In this document: piece after piece, positions 34,936-46,700 of the stretch
Layout: each line of letters opens with the position of its first letter
Numbering within the stretch: position 1 is the first letter of the stretch
Origin: Odiellus spinosus
Taxonomy: Eukaryota > Arthropoda > Arachnida > Opiliones > Phalangiidae
Assembly (NCBI GenBank): GCA_963920705.1
Contig: OY987237.1
Location: 14,414,601-14,478,600, forward strand
Reading direction: 5' to 3'
DNA length: 64,000 nucleotides
Notes under the pieces: model-generated
Database searches by the model: none
What the model saw: only the letters and a program-made list of their open reading frames with translations
Told to the model about the DNA's origin: nothing
Translations under genes and position numbers: made by a program

Positions 34936-37400
34936 GATCGCGTAAATCGAGTCCCGCTTTACCCTTTAAGAGCTAACAGTGATTTTTAAATTATTTAATT
35001 ACGAACTAAACGAAGCTCAACGCGCGACAAAACGTTGTCGAAATCATTAATTAACCTTTAATTAATTACTCTCCATAAGCTCACCGAACTAATTTATACC
35101 GGAACTATGAAAGGACAAATGTGTTCCAAAAACTGTCGTGTCTGTGGCAACGTTTGTGTCTCTTATTCGGGGCACGTCACGAACCAAATACGTGATTTGA
35201 ATTTTGCGCGCGCGTCTTTTTTAATTAATGATTTAATTGATAATTTTAAAGGGAGAGTGAAATGGAAGATTAAAGTTTTTTTTTTAAATGTAATAAAAGT
35301 TTATTTCAAACGCCATTAGAAATTAGCGTAATAATTTTATAAATATCTAAACTAAGGCTTAGCAAAGTTTGAAATCTAGATTAAACTACCTTGAATTGGT
35401 TTGAATTATTTTACATTCACGAAACAGGCTCGAAGTTAAATTATTTTGAATCAAAATATAATACCATTCGAAAAGTTAATTTTAAAGGGAGTGTAACCTA
35501 TCAAATTGAAGAATTTACAACCCTTTTGGCATGGAAAAAAATCTGAAGGTATTCAATTCCCTGTCACACACAAAAAAATAATTTAATTTTCGTTTCACTC
35601 ACCCTTTAATTCATCCTTTTGTAAATAACTTTTTCCTCCTCTTCATTTGAATCGTAAAATTCGTTATTGAAACTCCCTAAGATGTTTTGATAAAAAAAAT
35701 CCGTCCAATTAACGTTTGATTTATAACTAAGCGTTATTATTAATTTTAAATTTCATTTAATTGAAATTTTGTGGCAGCTAAAATAGAAATAATTAATAAT
35801 ATCGTGACGGTGTTAGGTTGTTGTGATTTTTTAAATTAAAGAAAACGTATGTAAACTTTAAAAATATAATTTACTTACGTTTTGTCACGATAATTAATAT
35901 TTTTAATTTGTATCAATGAAATTTATGCTCAAACGTGCTTGAAACTATAATAGGTATAGTTTACTACCTTGTAGTTAATTTATTTTGGGGTATTAATTTT
36001 GACAAATTAACCTCCGTAGATGATATCGTAAGTTAAGTAACTATTTTATTAATCAATTACACTATTAACATTATTTCTTAGATAATTAATTCATGGGAAA
36101 AGTAAATAATCCAAGAGAAAGTTAGGGCACGGCCAAAAACGGCCTCTGTGAATAGTTCGTGTTTTTCAGGCGCGGAGAGGAGAGAGATGGTTTTTCTTCG
36201 ATCTAGACCAATGATAAACCTTGAACCTTTATATTCGAAATATTCCCGGGGGGAAAGATTACCTCATCGAAATAGATTTTTATTGGCTGACTATATCTCA
36301 GTTAATCACAAATAAATTTACAGTTCAACCTAAAATTAACTAAAACCCAGTTACGCTACTTACAAAATTATTTACGGTAAAAAAAAAAATAAGGTTTATT
36401 TAATCAAATCAACGAATTTACAATATTTTGGATTAAGTACTTAATAAATTCAATCTGATCTCTTTTAGGTGGATTAATATTTTTAGGTATACATTAATGT
36501 TATTATAATTAACTCGTAAACTCGTAGAGTTTACAGTTTACGAGTGCCGGGCGCCACAGCAACAAATCGTGAGTTAATTAAGATTAATTAAGATATTTAT
36601 CTTATTTTTTTTATGTGGGTGGGACAAAACAATTGTTTATTTCGTTTTATTACCGAACACCCAGGCTTATAAGGCAGCTATTTTGTTTTACAAATAATTT
36701 GTTTTAAAGAACAGTGATTTTTGGTTTTTTTATCCCGCCAAAATATTTGGATACCACGTGTTTTTATTATCAAAATGGTGATACTGTTACGAAAACCATT
36801 GAAATGTGATTATTTTGTTGTTAATGGTTTGTAGATTCCATGAAAAAAAAAGGAATAAAAATGATTCGTATCATTATTTAAAATAAATTAGGGAATTAAC
36901 AAGTTAGTCCATGAATTAATTAACCATAATTAAATAAACATTTCTTGTGTTATATTTGAGAATGGTTTAGCGAAACGTATAATTATCTTTGTAACAATGT
37001 CGGTCTGTCTGACGGTCCAACAGTAACTTTTATACGACAAAACCTACCCTTGTACTTACTGACAAGTAACCATGTCATCGTACGAGTACCCGTAGTATAA
37101 AATTGACCATACCAACAATATCAAAGTGGTAAGTTTGCTGATAAGAAAATTAGACACACTTTCATTCGTATTAAAGCTATTCAATTGGAATCTAAAAATT
37201 TATCAACCGATAAGAGAATTTCTCGTTTGTAAAGTTCACCTTTGACTCTCCAAATAAATCAACATGAAAGTTTGACCAATACTTATCTTTAGAAATGAAC
37301 CGCTTGCTTATAAAGGATCGTTTAGAAACTTTTAGTCACGCAAAGTTCTCGACATTTCGTCCATCATAGTAGCAAAGTTAAAACTTAACCCTAATTAAAA
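34936..37400. other. intergenic stretch between the PAN-ZP gene and the BTB pair
   Basis: AT-rich, with no supportable gene. AATAAA at 35292-35297 could be the poly(A) signal of the upstream PAN-ZP gene. Short TTTAAAGGGAG motifs at about 35246 and 35483 are remnants of TTAA-type element ends. A block at about 36150-36300 (GCGGAGAGGAGAGAGATGG, TTTTATTGGCTG) has a diverged relative at about 60425-60505. Confidence 0.5.
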
Positions 37401-38276
37401 ATGAATTCAGTTTTGTTATTTAGCGAACGTAGTAAACGCGGGCGCTGTTATTCGATAATGGACAGTTTAAGAGCGGATAGGAAAGATAATAGAGGCTGCG
37501 ATGTAATTTTAATCGTAGACCATGTCCCATTTAGCGCGCACAAATGCGTTTTAATTACCGCGTCGGATTACTTCTCGAGAATGTTTACTGGAAGCTTTGC
37601 TGAAGCTAGTAAATCCGAAATCGCGTTACATTTACCACCCGGTATCACCAAAGATGACTTCAGTTTCGTCTTGGACTTTATTTACGGAGGCAGAATCGCT
37701 TACGAGAAAACGTCGGACAAGGAACTGTTCAACGCTTATCAACTGGCTGACATGTTTTGCCTGGACGCTCTGACCAACGAAATCCACGAATTCATGGATT
37801 CTTTAAAACAGTTCGAGAATGGAGTACAATGGTACGTTCTTGCCAAGAAACTCGGTCATAAAGCTCAAGATGATTTGAAAGCTTCGGTGTTAAGTCATCT
37901 AATTTATGGTAGGAATTTTTTAGTTCATGAACTAAGAGACAACAGAGACGTTAACCGCCAACGAGTATCCATCTGTAAATTTCCCTACGAGTTGCTTTAC
38001 GATACCCTGCAAGTCTTCAAGTCACCGGATGTCGCCTTAAACTATGAAATAAACTCGAGACCTTTAGTATTTCATCTCATTGACATCGTTCTGAAGTGGA
38101 TTGAAGCGAATCCACTGTTGGGGAGACAAAGTCACTTGGACTTGTTGGATTTTGTATGTTTCGAGAAGATTCCAATTGGCTTTGGATATAGGATAATCCA
38201 AAAGATGTTGAGTCTTGGTAAAAGATTGTCCGCCGAAATTTTAATAATCAAATTTAAAGTTTCAATAATATTTTAA
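37401..38276 (+). CDS. BTB-BACK domain protein, copy 1
   Basis: Single-exon frame of 291 residues. The BTB/POZ fold spans about residues 18-125 (GCDVILIVDHVPFSAHKCVL; FVLDFIYGG), followed by a BACK-like helical region at about 130-240 (WYVLAKKLGH). There are no Kelch repeats, zinc fingers or MATH domain. BTB-BACK proteins commonly act as cullin-3 substrate adaptors; that role is inferred here, and the substrate-binding part is unknown. It is clearly related along its length to the next gene, a tandem duplicate on the same strand about 0.8 kb away. The C-terminus is shorter than in copy 2 and ends in an unrelated hydrophobic run. The absence of introns suggests a retrocopy origin for the pair's ancestor. 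A poly(A) signal follows at 38411. Confidence 0.9.
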   Translation: MNSVLLFSERSKRGRCYSIMDSLRADRKDNRGCDVILIVDHVPFSAHKCVLITASDYFSRMFTGSFAEASKSEIALHLPPGITKDDFSFVLDFIYGGRIAYEKTSDKELFNAYQLADMFCLDALTNEIHEFMDSLKQFENGVQWYVLAKKLGHKAQDDLKASVLSHLIYGRNFLVHELRDNRDVNRQRVSICKFPYELLYDTLQVFKSPDVALNYEINSRPLVFHLIDIVLKWIEANPLLGRQSHLDLLDFVCFEKIPIGFGYRIIQKMLSLGKRLSAEILIIKFKVSIIF

Positions 38277-38410
38277 TTATATTATTTAGTGTACTAATTA
38301 TATTTTTAGATTATAAAACAGATTGGTTTTAAATATATGTAATATATTTGATCTTAATTCATTTTTATTATTCTATCTAACAAAGAGTATATTTTTATTG
38401 TATTTTAAGA

Positions 38411-38416
38411 AATAAA
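38411..38416 (+). terminator. poly(A) signal AATAAA of BTB copy 1
   Basis: Canonical AATAAA 135 bp downstream of the stop codon at 38276, on the same strand. Confidence 0.55.
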
Positions 38417-39109
38417 TTTTAATAGTTTTAATTGAACTTGATTTTGAATATATTTCTCCTTTCGTATAAATGTGACGTCATATAATATCTTAGCCAGTCC
38501 CATTGACGAATCCTGCTTTTTATTAACCTTGAAGGAAGTGTATCTAAATAATTTTGTACAGCCAAACAAACACTTAATAAAGTTTTAATGAAAATTGTAA
38601 AACTCATAAATGTTCAGGGATAAACCTCTCGATTGAACTTAGTTTCCATAGATAAGATGGATAGCCCCTAGCTATAACTTGAAGAGAAAAATCAACTTTT
38701 CGATTTTTATCAAAGTGATTGTAGCACATTTATTCAGAAATGGCAGGAGCCTGATATTTGACTCAACTTTCTACCGCTGACCAATATATTCACATTCAAA
38801 AATGATTGGTTATCCAGCGTCCGGATACTGATTAACATCAGGCCTTTACTAACCTCGTTCTAAGTGTTAATAACGCAATGAATTTTCTGTTCAGATAGTG
38901 GCACTGTAACTTTAAATTATTATATCGTTTAATCGCGTTTAAGCGATAATGAAAAAATAAAAATAAAAATAGCGTGTTCTTTTTTATCTTTTATTTTCCC
39001 TGGCTCGCCTTCAACTAAAAACTAGTTAGCGTATATGTACGACCTTCGAGTTATCAACTTCGGAGCTAGTTTTCTATAATTATTTCGAACGCTAACGTCG
39101 CTAGCAAAT

Positions 39110-40045
39110 ATGGACAATCTGGCTAAATTTTGCAAAAAGGAGAAACGAAATCGATGTTCCGCTATAATGGATCGCTTAAGAATCGATCGTGAAAATAACG
39201 AAACGTGCGATATAGTTATAAAAGTTGAAAATGAAAGTTTTAACGCGCACAAATGTTTACTAATCAACGCTTCGGATTTTTTTCGTAAAATGTTGAATGG
39301 TTCCTTCTCCGAAGCCACGAAAAAAGAGATACAACTCAAGGACGTTTCTAAAAAGCATTTTAAGATTATCTTGGATTTCATTTACGGAGGGACAATTGAC
39401 TTTGAAACGATGTCAGTCGAAACGACGTACCACGTTTACCATTTAGCAGATATGCTTTGCTTGGACTCCTTGATGAAAGAATGTCAGAGATTCATGGATA
39501 ACGTCGATCAATTCAACAACGGCGTAGAATGGTATCCTCTGGCTAAGAAACTCGATCACTTAGACGCCCAAAAACGTCTACAAGCCCTTCTTTTCAGTCG
39601 TTTGATCGAAGAAAGTTATCGTCATTCTACCAACATCTTTCACCGATTCCTCGATCACAGACTCGTGAGCGTAAACCGTATTCCTTACGAATTGCTTATA
39701 GACACTCTAAAGCTTTTAAAATCACCGGAAGTCGATACTTCGTACGTCTTAACAAGTTTCGTTGACCTGTTAGGGTGTGTCCCGCTTATAAAGTACCGAG
39801 TTGAAATCGTCCTATCTTGGATCGAAGCCCATCCCAACGAAGTTAAAGACAGATACTTGGCTCTGTTGGACTCTATCGGTATTGAGGCCCTCCCCGACTA
39901 TGCTGTCCAAGAAATATTGGAAAAAGCGGCAAACGATGGTAAACATTTAACAGTCGAATTGCTGAGCGAGGTTACTAAAGATATGGGTTTAGCGAGCTCT
40001 AACCTAGGTAAACTTCAAGCCTTCAATGATAATTGTTCAATCTAA
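39110..40045 (+). CDS. BTB-BACK domain protein, copy 2
   Basis: Single-exon frame of 311 residues. BTB covers about residues 19-128 (CDIVIKVENESFNAHKCLLI; ILDFIYGGTIDFE), and a BACK-like region lies at about 133-245 (GVEWYPLAKKLDH; IPYELLIDTLKLLKSPEV). As in copy 1, nothing recognisable follows BACK except a helical C-terminal tail (EILEKAANDGKHLTVELL). The start was chosen at 39110 because the preamble (MDNLAKFCKKEKRNRCSAIM) aligns with that of copy 1 at the matching place. The tandem arrangement and shared lack of introns point to local duplication of an intronless ancestor. A likely intracellular cullin-3 adaptor, by family only. Confidence 0.92.
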   Translation: MDNLAKFCKKEKRNRCSAIMDRLRIDRENNETCDIVIKVENESFNAHKCLLINASDFFRKMLNGSFSEATKKEIQLKDVSKKHFKIILDFIYGGTIDFETMSVETTYHVYHLADMLCLDSLMKECQRFMDNVDQFNNGVEWYPLAKKLDHLDAQKRLQALLFSRLIEESYRHSTNIFHRFLDHRLVSVNRIPYELLIDTLKLLKSPEVDTSYVLTSFVDLLGCVPLIKYRVEIVLSWIEAHPNEVKDRYLALLDSIGIEALPDYAVQEILEKAANDGKHLTVELLSEVTKDMGLASSNLGKLQAFNDNCSI

Positions 40046-40776
40046 TGTATCAGTGTCAATCCTTAACCCTTGGAATGTCTTTCACGAAAATATGGGACTC
40101 GTTGACTACAGTTTTGCGCAGTGGTAATGAACTGTTCGATTGGAACAGTATTCTGGTGTTTTTGTTTGGGAAATAATATTGTTTGTATGTAAAACATTAT
40201 AGTTTATTCATAAATAAGAACATGGATTTTCACGATAAACGGAATGCAAATTATATGTGCCGTGATTAAAACAGAAAGATGGTGCGATTTTACAAATGGT
40301 TAACCAGTTTTAAGTTATAAATTAAATACAAACATGTACCTGACGACTCTTATTTTAGCGTAAACGCTGTCTACCAACGCGACATGAATAGATTAAAATG
40401 TCTATAGGCCAATGACTACCGAAGATGTCCTTATTCCGTCGTCCGCTTACTTTAAATTTAATTAGTTGACGTACAAAGTTTGTACATTCATCGTCTACTT
40501 ACAAGTTAGTTGGTTACAGTTATTACTTTGGCAGTTTTTCAGTGACTTTTTTATCACGTGACCGAACTAAGTAAGACGACGGAAGATGTAAACATTATAG
40601 GCTTAGTTAATTTCAAGTCGACGTTGGTCATTGTACTTATGAATTTCTCGCTATTTTTTGGAACAGTTTAAAAACTAGAAGATGACTGATGATGCGTGGT
40701 TTCTAATTATAATGTTATTAGGTTTTATAATTTAACGATCAGTTCAGTAGAAGAGTTGACCGGAATAAAATCCTCG
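40046..40776. other. intergenic stretch between BTB copy 2 and the (-) PAN-ZP gene
   Basis: This stretch must hold the 3' ends of two converging transcripts. AATAAA on the minus strand (TTTATT at 40203-40208) could serve the PAN-ZP gene, and AATAAA on the plus strand at 40764-40769 could serve BTB copy 2. Neither is tested. Confidence 0.45.
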
Positions 40777-43700
40777 TCAGGGCGGGGATTCGTAAACGCC
40801 GTAGACACTCCTAAACGTGACTTCCGGTGAAGCGTAAAATGGTTGCCGGTTTGAGGACGTACTTGGACTGACCGCCGCGACGGAAGTGACTGCCGGAAAC
40901 GTTATTTCGTCGTCTCCAGATTTTCTTAATTGTTTTTTCTTCTGCCAACGGTACCAACTGATAGCACCCGTAATTAGGGCGATGTGTATTAGTGTCACCG
41001 TTACCGCTGTCACAATGATTGTCGTTTGGGATGGACAAAGGGCTTCCGGTTTTTCTGTTGCAGTTACTGTAAAGAAATAATTTTTTCAGGTCATTTTTCT
41101 GATCGTTATGATGTAGAATATTTTGATCTTACCGGGTCTAGGAATACGTTCAATGCTCCATGAAGAGTCCTCGGGCTGGTCGCCTCCCACCATGATGGCC
41201 ATAGACAATGGTATCTCATCCGGCATTGGTTTCTCCGTAGAAGCGTATATTTCTGGCATGGGTTGAGACTGTGGATAGTTTCCCTGGTAGTTTTGCCCTC
41301 CAAATTCCTGAGGTCTGTGGTTGCTATCGCTTCTCACGCCAATTGGGTCTGGGTTAAGATTTTCACTGGTATCTTTGGGTATATAAGCTCCGTAGTTGGC
41401 TCCATCAAACTCCTGGGGTCTGTTACTCGGACCAGAACCTCTCATATCATTATGATTAGGATTATTGTTGTGATATGGGTAAGCGTGCGACTGAGGAGTG
41501 TCTGATCTTTGACCGTTAGGATTATAAGGGTTGGAATAACCTGGATTATAACCCACGGAGGAAGGATTTGAATTATGTAATGGAACTATGTTAGGTTGGT
41601 TAGGGTTGTACGGGAATGGGTTATTTTGGAAAGGATGGTTGTTTTTGGGACCCTGCTCGTGTGAACCAAAAGATGTTGCGCTTTGAACCGTATGCCACGT
41701 ATAAGGGTCTGACTGCGTTGATGAGTTTTTAGGTGAACTTCTGATTAGGTTGGGATATTCATCCATGGTTTTGTTGAGTTGCTGGCCACCGGGGTTGTAC
41801 ACGTTTGGAGTGTTAGGTAGGCCAAGTGGTGGATGTTTACCACCTTCCGGCAATGGCGGAAGTTCGTCAATCTCTTTGGGGATGTGCTGGCTATATCTCC
41901 AGCCGTCTACTGGCGTTGGTTGGGGTCCGTACCAGGATTGAGGTTGAGGAATGGTATGACCTTGCTGCTCCTGCGAGACTTTGGCTCTTCTGGTAAAATT
42001 ACCATCTTCATCTTCCACGGTATCGTTAGTGGATACGTTGTCGTTCGGCGTTGTAGGGATGTCTTGATTAGGCTGTGATACATTAGCGGGTACTCTGTTC
42101 TGGTAGAGATGTCCATTTATTAAGATAGCGTCATTTGGAGCTATTATTGGGACAGTTTGATCAAGATTGGCCTCCGAATAAGCCGTTGTGTGAGCGTCCG
42201 GTAATATTGTAGTAGCGTATTCAGTTGAGAAAGAATCTTGTTCTTCGTCGACGGACCTCCTACGTCGACCGTACGAGTCCATACCAGCGGCGCATCGTAC
42301 CTTATGGAAAATAATATTATTTTTATTGAAGCGCTTAAAGATTAAAGTCAACGCCTACAGGTTCGCATCTTTCTTGGCAGAATCTTATCTGAACTTCGAA
42401 GTTAACCATTCCCGTTGACGGAAATCTAAAAGCTTTAAATTCGGACGTTAGGCTTCTCTTATCTCTCGGATCTCTTTGTAATGCCGGGAAAATCGTGGCG
42501 TCAGTTGGACAGCTGCGGAATATAAATTTGTTACATTATGAGAACAATAATAAAACACCGATGCTTTTTATACGCGCATAATATTGGACTGCATGACGCA
42601 ATCCTATTTTAAAACTATACTGAAAGTCAATTTCTCTTAAGATTAGAGCTAAAGGTATTAGAAGAAATCCCAATTTGTACTGGCTACGAGATAAGGAAAA
42701 TGTATGATTTTTTTTTTTTTTTAATTTTTATTTTAAGTTACCCCGAGTTGTCAATCAAAAATAAGGATTCCCCGTTGGTACTCCTGGCATACAGGTTTCT
42801 CGCGGCGATGGCAAAAACACCTAAGTGTGGGTGAAATATTGTTAAACCTAAATTTTGATATTTTTCTAGTTTTTGCTTAGCTTAACGTACTTTGCTGCTC
42901 TTTAAGCTCGATTCGTAAAGTTAGTTCGTCTCCTAACCCAACAACTTTCGCGTCTCGGCCGAACTTGTCCGTGATTCTCATAATTACGTGCGGTGGTGGG
43001 ACGGTGTTGGCCACTATAGAAGCTATAGTTGGCTCAAACCGTGACCTTCTTAAAATATTTAGGTATAATTAAGTATTTTGAGTCGTACGCTTAACTAGGC
43101 CTAAAATGATCTTACGAAACATCGACTCCTGGCGGACCTATTCCAACCGGTGACCCTAAGGTTACGGTACGATCCGAAGCATCAAAGGAGCAAATGACTT
43201 GTATCTTTTTATCATTGTCAGTCATTATGATTGGATGCTGTTGTACCACCACTTCGTTGATGTATTTTCCTGGTCCCTAATTTAACAGGAAACTTCAAAT
43301 GGCAATTTTTTTTTCGATATATGATATTACTTACATCTTGTCTGGTACCGCAACGGCTTCCCAAGGATATGGCAAACTGCAAAGTGGTCTGACTCGTTCC
43401 CACCATATAACATTGAGCGGGATTACCTTTTGCATAGACCCGTCCAATGAAAGGGTTTCCAAAGTTCAATGTTAGGACCATATCTTGTTGATTACATTGT
43501 ACGCTAACTAAAAGTCAAATTCGTTGCGTAAGAACCAATTTTATTTGGTCATTTAGTCGCATCAAAATGATCGTAACTGACCTTGTTCGCAAGTTCCTTT
43601 CTCGCTGTATATAGAGTTTCTTCTATATGCCAACGCATTCTCTCCTTTTACAACGTTACTAGTATCAGAGCTGGTTAAAGCGCAGTCATGAGCCACTGTT

Positions 43701-46700
43701 TCAAAATTAACTCCCCTACAAGTGAATTGGCGTTCTGTGTCGCACTGGCGTTGACAGTCGACTAACGAGAATGCTCGGGATAGCCGGTCGATATGAGGAA
43801 AAAAACGATCGGCAAAGTCTCTATACTGGCACGTTGAAGGCTCTAAGATACGTGGAAGAGTTAGTGCTAATATATTCGTGGATTAATACCTTCAAGTTAC
43901 CTGGGGTACATTGATTTTCAAGGTAGTCCGCGTTGTTTCTACTTTTCTGATACGACCCTGGACTGGTACGTTTAGTTTCCGAGTGCAAATGACACACTCG
44001 TAGGTCGTAGTCGTATATGGCGGACCTACACGGAAAATGCTTTTCGGATACGCAAAAATCTTCGCAATCACTTCTACCGTGAACTCCGGGTAAAATCTTC
44101 TCGGGTTTACGATTCATTTCGTAGCCAATGGATCTCTCGAAGGCCCATAACTTGTTGCATAGTTTTTCTGTTAGGAAAACTAATTGTTAAAACTAACCCT
44201 ACTATGTTCCGTATGATTTTCGGTGGTACAATGGAAAACTTTACCTTTTAGACATATCTTTTCAAAATAAGCGGAGTCCGCGATGGGTACCAGAAAAGAA
44301 TTGTTATTCCCAACGCTGCCGTCCAGCCAGTAACAACTTTGAAACGTTGTGTATTGTAGAACGAAGCCTTTGCACCTTTCCCCAATTCTTTGACACTCTG
44401 CCAGACATTCGGAAACGATACCCACAGTTGATCTCGTTCGAATTCTTTCTCTTCTAAATGCTTTTACATCGAATCCGTTTGTTTTTTCGTAAGTGTACTG
44501 ATCGTATCGACATATGGCTGGTCTATCAGACGGTCTAGGAAATGGTGTGGTCTTTGGTCTCGGATAAGGCGTTGGGTTAGGTTCTGGATAAGACGATGTT
44601 GGGTACGGTTGAGGGTACGACGATGTTGGGTACGGTTGAGGGTATGATGGTGTTGGGTAGGGTTGAGGGTACGATGATGTTGGATAAGGTTGAGGATACG
44701 AGGTTGGGTACGGTTGGGGGTACGAAGAAGGGTAGGTAGTTGGTGGGTATATCGTTGAAGATTGTCTGCTCTGTCGACTGCAATCTTTTTCAACGTAAAC
44801 GGCCCTGGGCCTTCCTTGTAAAGCTTTGATTTGGTCTGTCGCCCGGCTTTCGCTACTAAGTAAACATTTTCCCGTACCCAAGGCGCCGTAATCTTGATAA
44901 GTGAATGATCGACAGTTAAAATCCCTCGTTTTGGAGCATTCTTGTTCGCATTGAAACGTAGATGTGGCTCCCAGAAGTGTTTTGGTGACGTATAACATGT
45001 AAACGTTTCGTTGGATCGGGGCGTACGGACAGCCACTGATATCTGCGTTGTTGATATTATTCAATTAAATTTAATTGAATTTTTCTATTAAACTATGAGT
45101 TGAAAATGAACGGAATTTTGAATTTATGTTCAGAATCTACACCCAATAATATAAAAATAATCAAAAATGTCTCCAAAAATTGAGAAAAACTTTTCTTTAA
45201 AGTTTTAAGTAATGCCGATTCTGAAATGAAGTTTCATTTTCGGTCTATATTTTCCCTTTACTGATTACTTACCAATACCGCATTGATTCTCCAAGTACTC
45301 CACACCACCGGCGTACTGCAAACGTACCAAGTTGTGCAAACGATCTTCCATGTATAGCCTACATTCCCTCAGTAGTGGATAGTAATTCATTGACTTGCAC
45401 TGAAAAGCTCGTTCTTCCAAGCACTTTTTCTTGCATTCCAGTCTCGATACCGAACGTAAGATATCTCTGGGCGTCGCTCCTCGTAGTTCATGGTCTGGTA
45501 CGCGTTCGTAGGCCCACATTTTATCGCAACTAATAGAAACTGTTCAAAATAATACATTGTCATTAGATCCTGCTTTATTTCGACTTCAATTTTGATTTAA
45601 ACACCTGGTAGGCAAGATCCTTCGAAAAGACTTTTACCAATGTAGGGTCTAAGGTCCGCGGACCCTTGAATGGTATTTATTTTAATACTGAAACATTCGT
45701 GGTGAACGTAATCCTCAACGAAAGAACTGCATTCGCTAGAATCTTCGCAACGTCGAACGCACTCGCTGGTTATGCCTAATTCATTAGGAGCTGCTCGGTA
45801 CAGTGGTATGGCTATGGCGCCATATACGTCATAACCCGTAATTTTATCGAATACGTATTTCTCCCCAGTACCACACCTCTTACCTTAAAATAAATAAGCA
45901 ACGTGAGCTATTAAAGTCCTTCCTAAAAATTTAGGTTTAACTTCGTGATAGGTGTATTTGAGTGTACGTTATCTATTCTACAACATATCAAAAGTGTATA
46001 AAAACGAGTGATCTCTGAAGTGACACCATCAGTGCGCGTGCAGCATGCTCCAGCCAATACGGCTAGTGCCTTTAATTGATATTGGAGGAGCCTCGTTACT
46101 GCTTACGTGATGTCCCTTGAGGTCGATCTTGATCCTCCAAATTACCTGGTGATGGGGTTAAAGGTGACGTTGTCGGAGATAAGGTTACCGGATACGAGGA
46201 CGTCGTGGTTGATCCTGCCGCCTGGCAATTACGCTCGTAGTAAACCAATCCCGGTCGATTCATGACAGCCATCTGACCTCGGCCGCTAATCTTGTCGTCT
46301 CCGCTTATGAAACACTGTCCGTTGCTGGAATAATAGGCGAAGGAACGACAAACCAAGCTCTGAAAAGTGGTACAATATTGTTTGCAAGTGTCTTCTGACG
46401 TGATACCGATGGTTTGAACGAAGTCCGTGTATGTTGGATAGTGTCCCGGAGTTCTTTCGTAGGGACATTGCGTCATAGCTTGGAAATTTCGCGAAAATTT
46501 TAGTTTAAAACCATAAGATAATTACTAAAAACACACCTGACAAGCACTGGTTTTCCAGGTAACTAATCCTCGAAGTTTGAACTTTCTCCAACCCTTCTGG
46601 GTCTGTCCTTCGATCGTAAGGGCTTAGTCTGCACTCGGTCGTATCGTCATTGTACATAGCCGATCGACAGACGAAGTTCCGTTCGTTTAAGCAATACTCC

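Noticed and set aside
39022..39381. 119-codon antisense frame
   Set aside because: Shadow of BTB copy 2 on the opposite strand.
44464..45036. 190-codon alternate frame in the same strand as PAN exon 10
   Set aside because: Shadow frame of the exon: it reads the Tyr-Pro repeat out of frame and has no PAN cysteine pattern.
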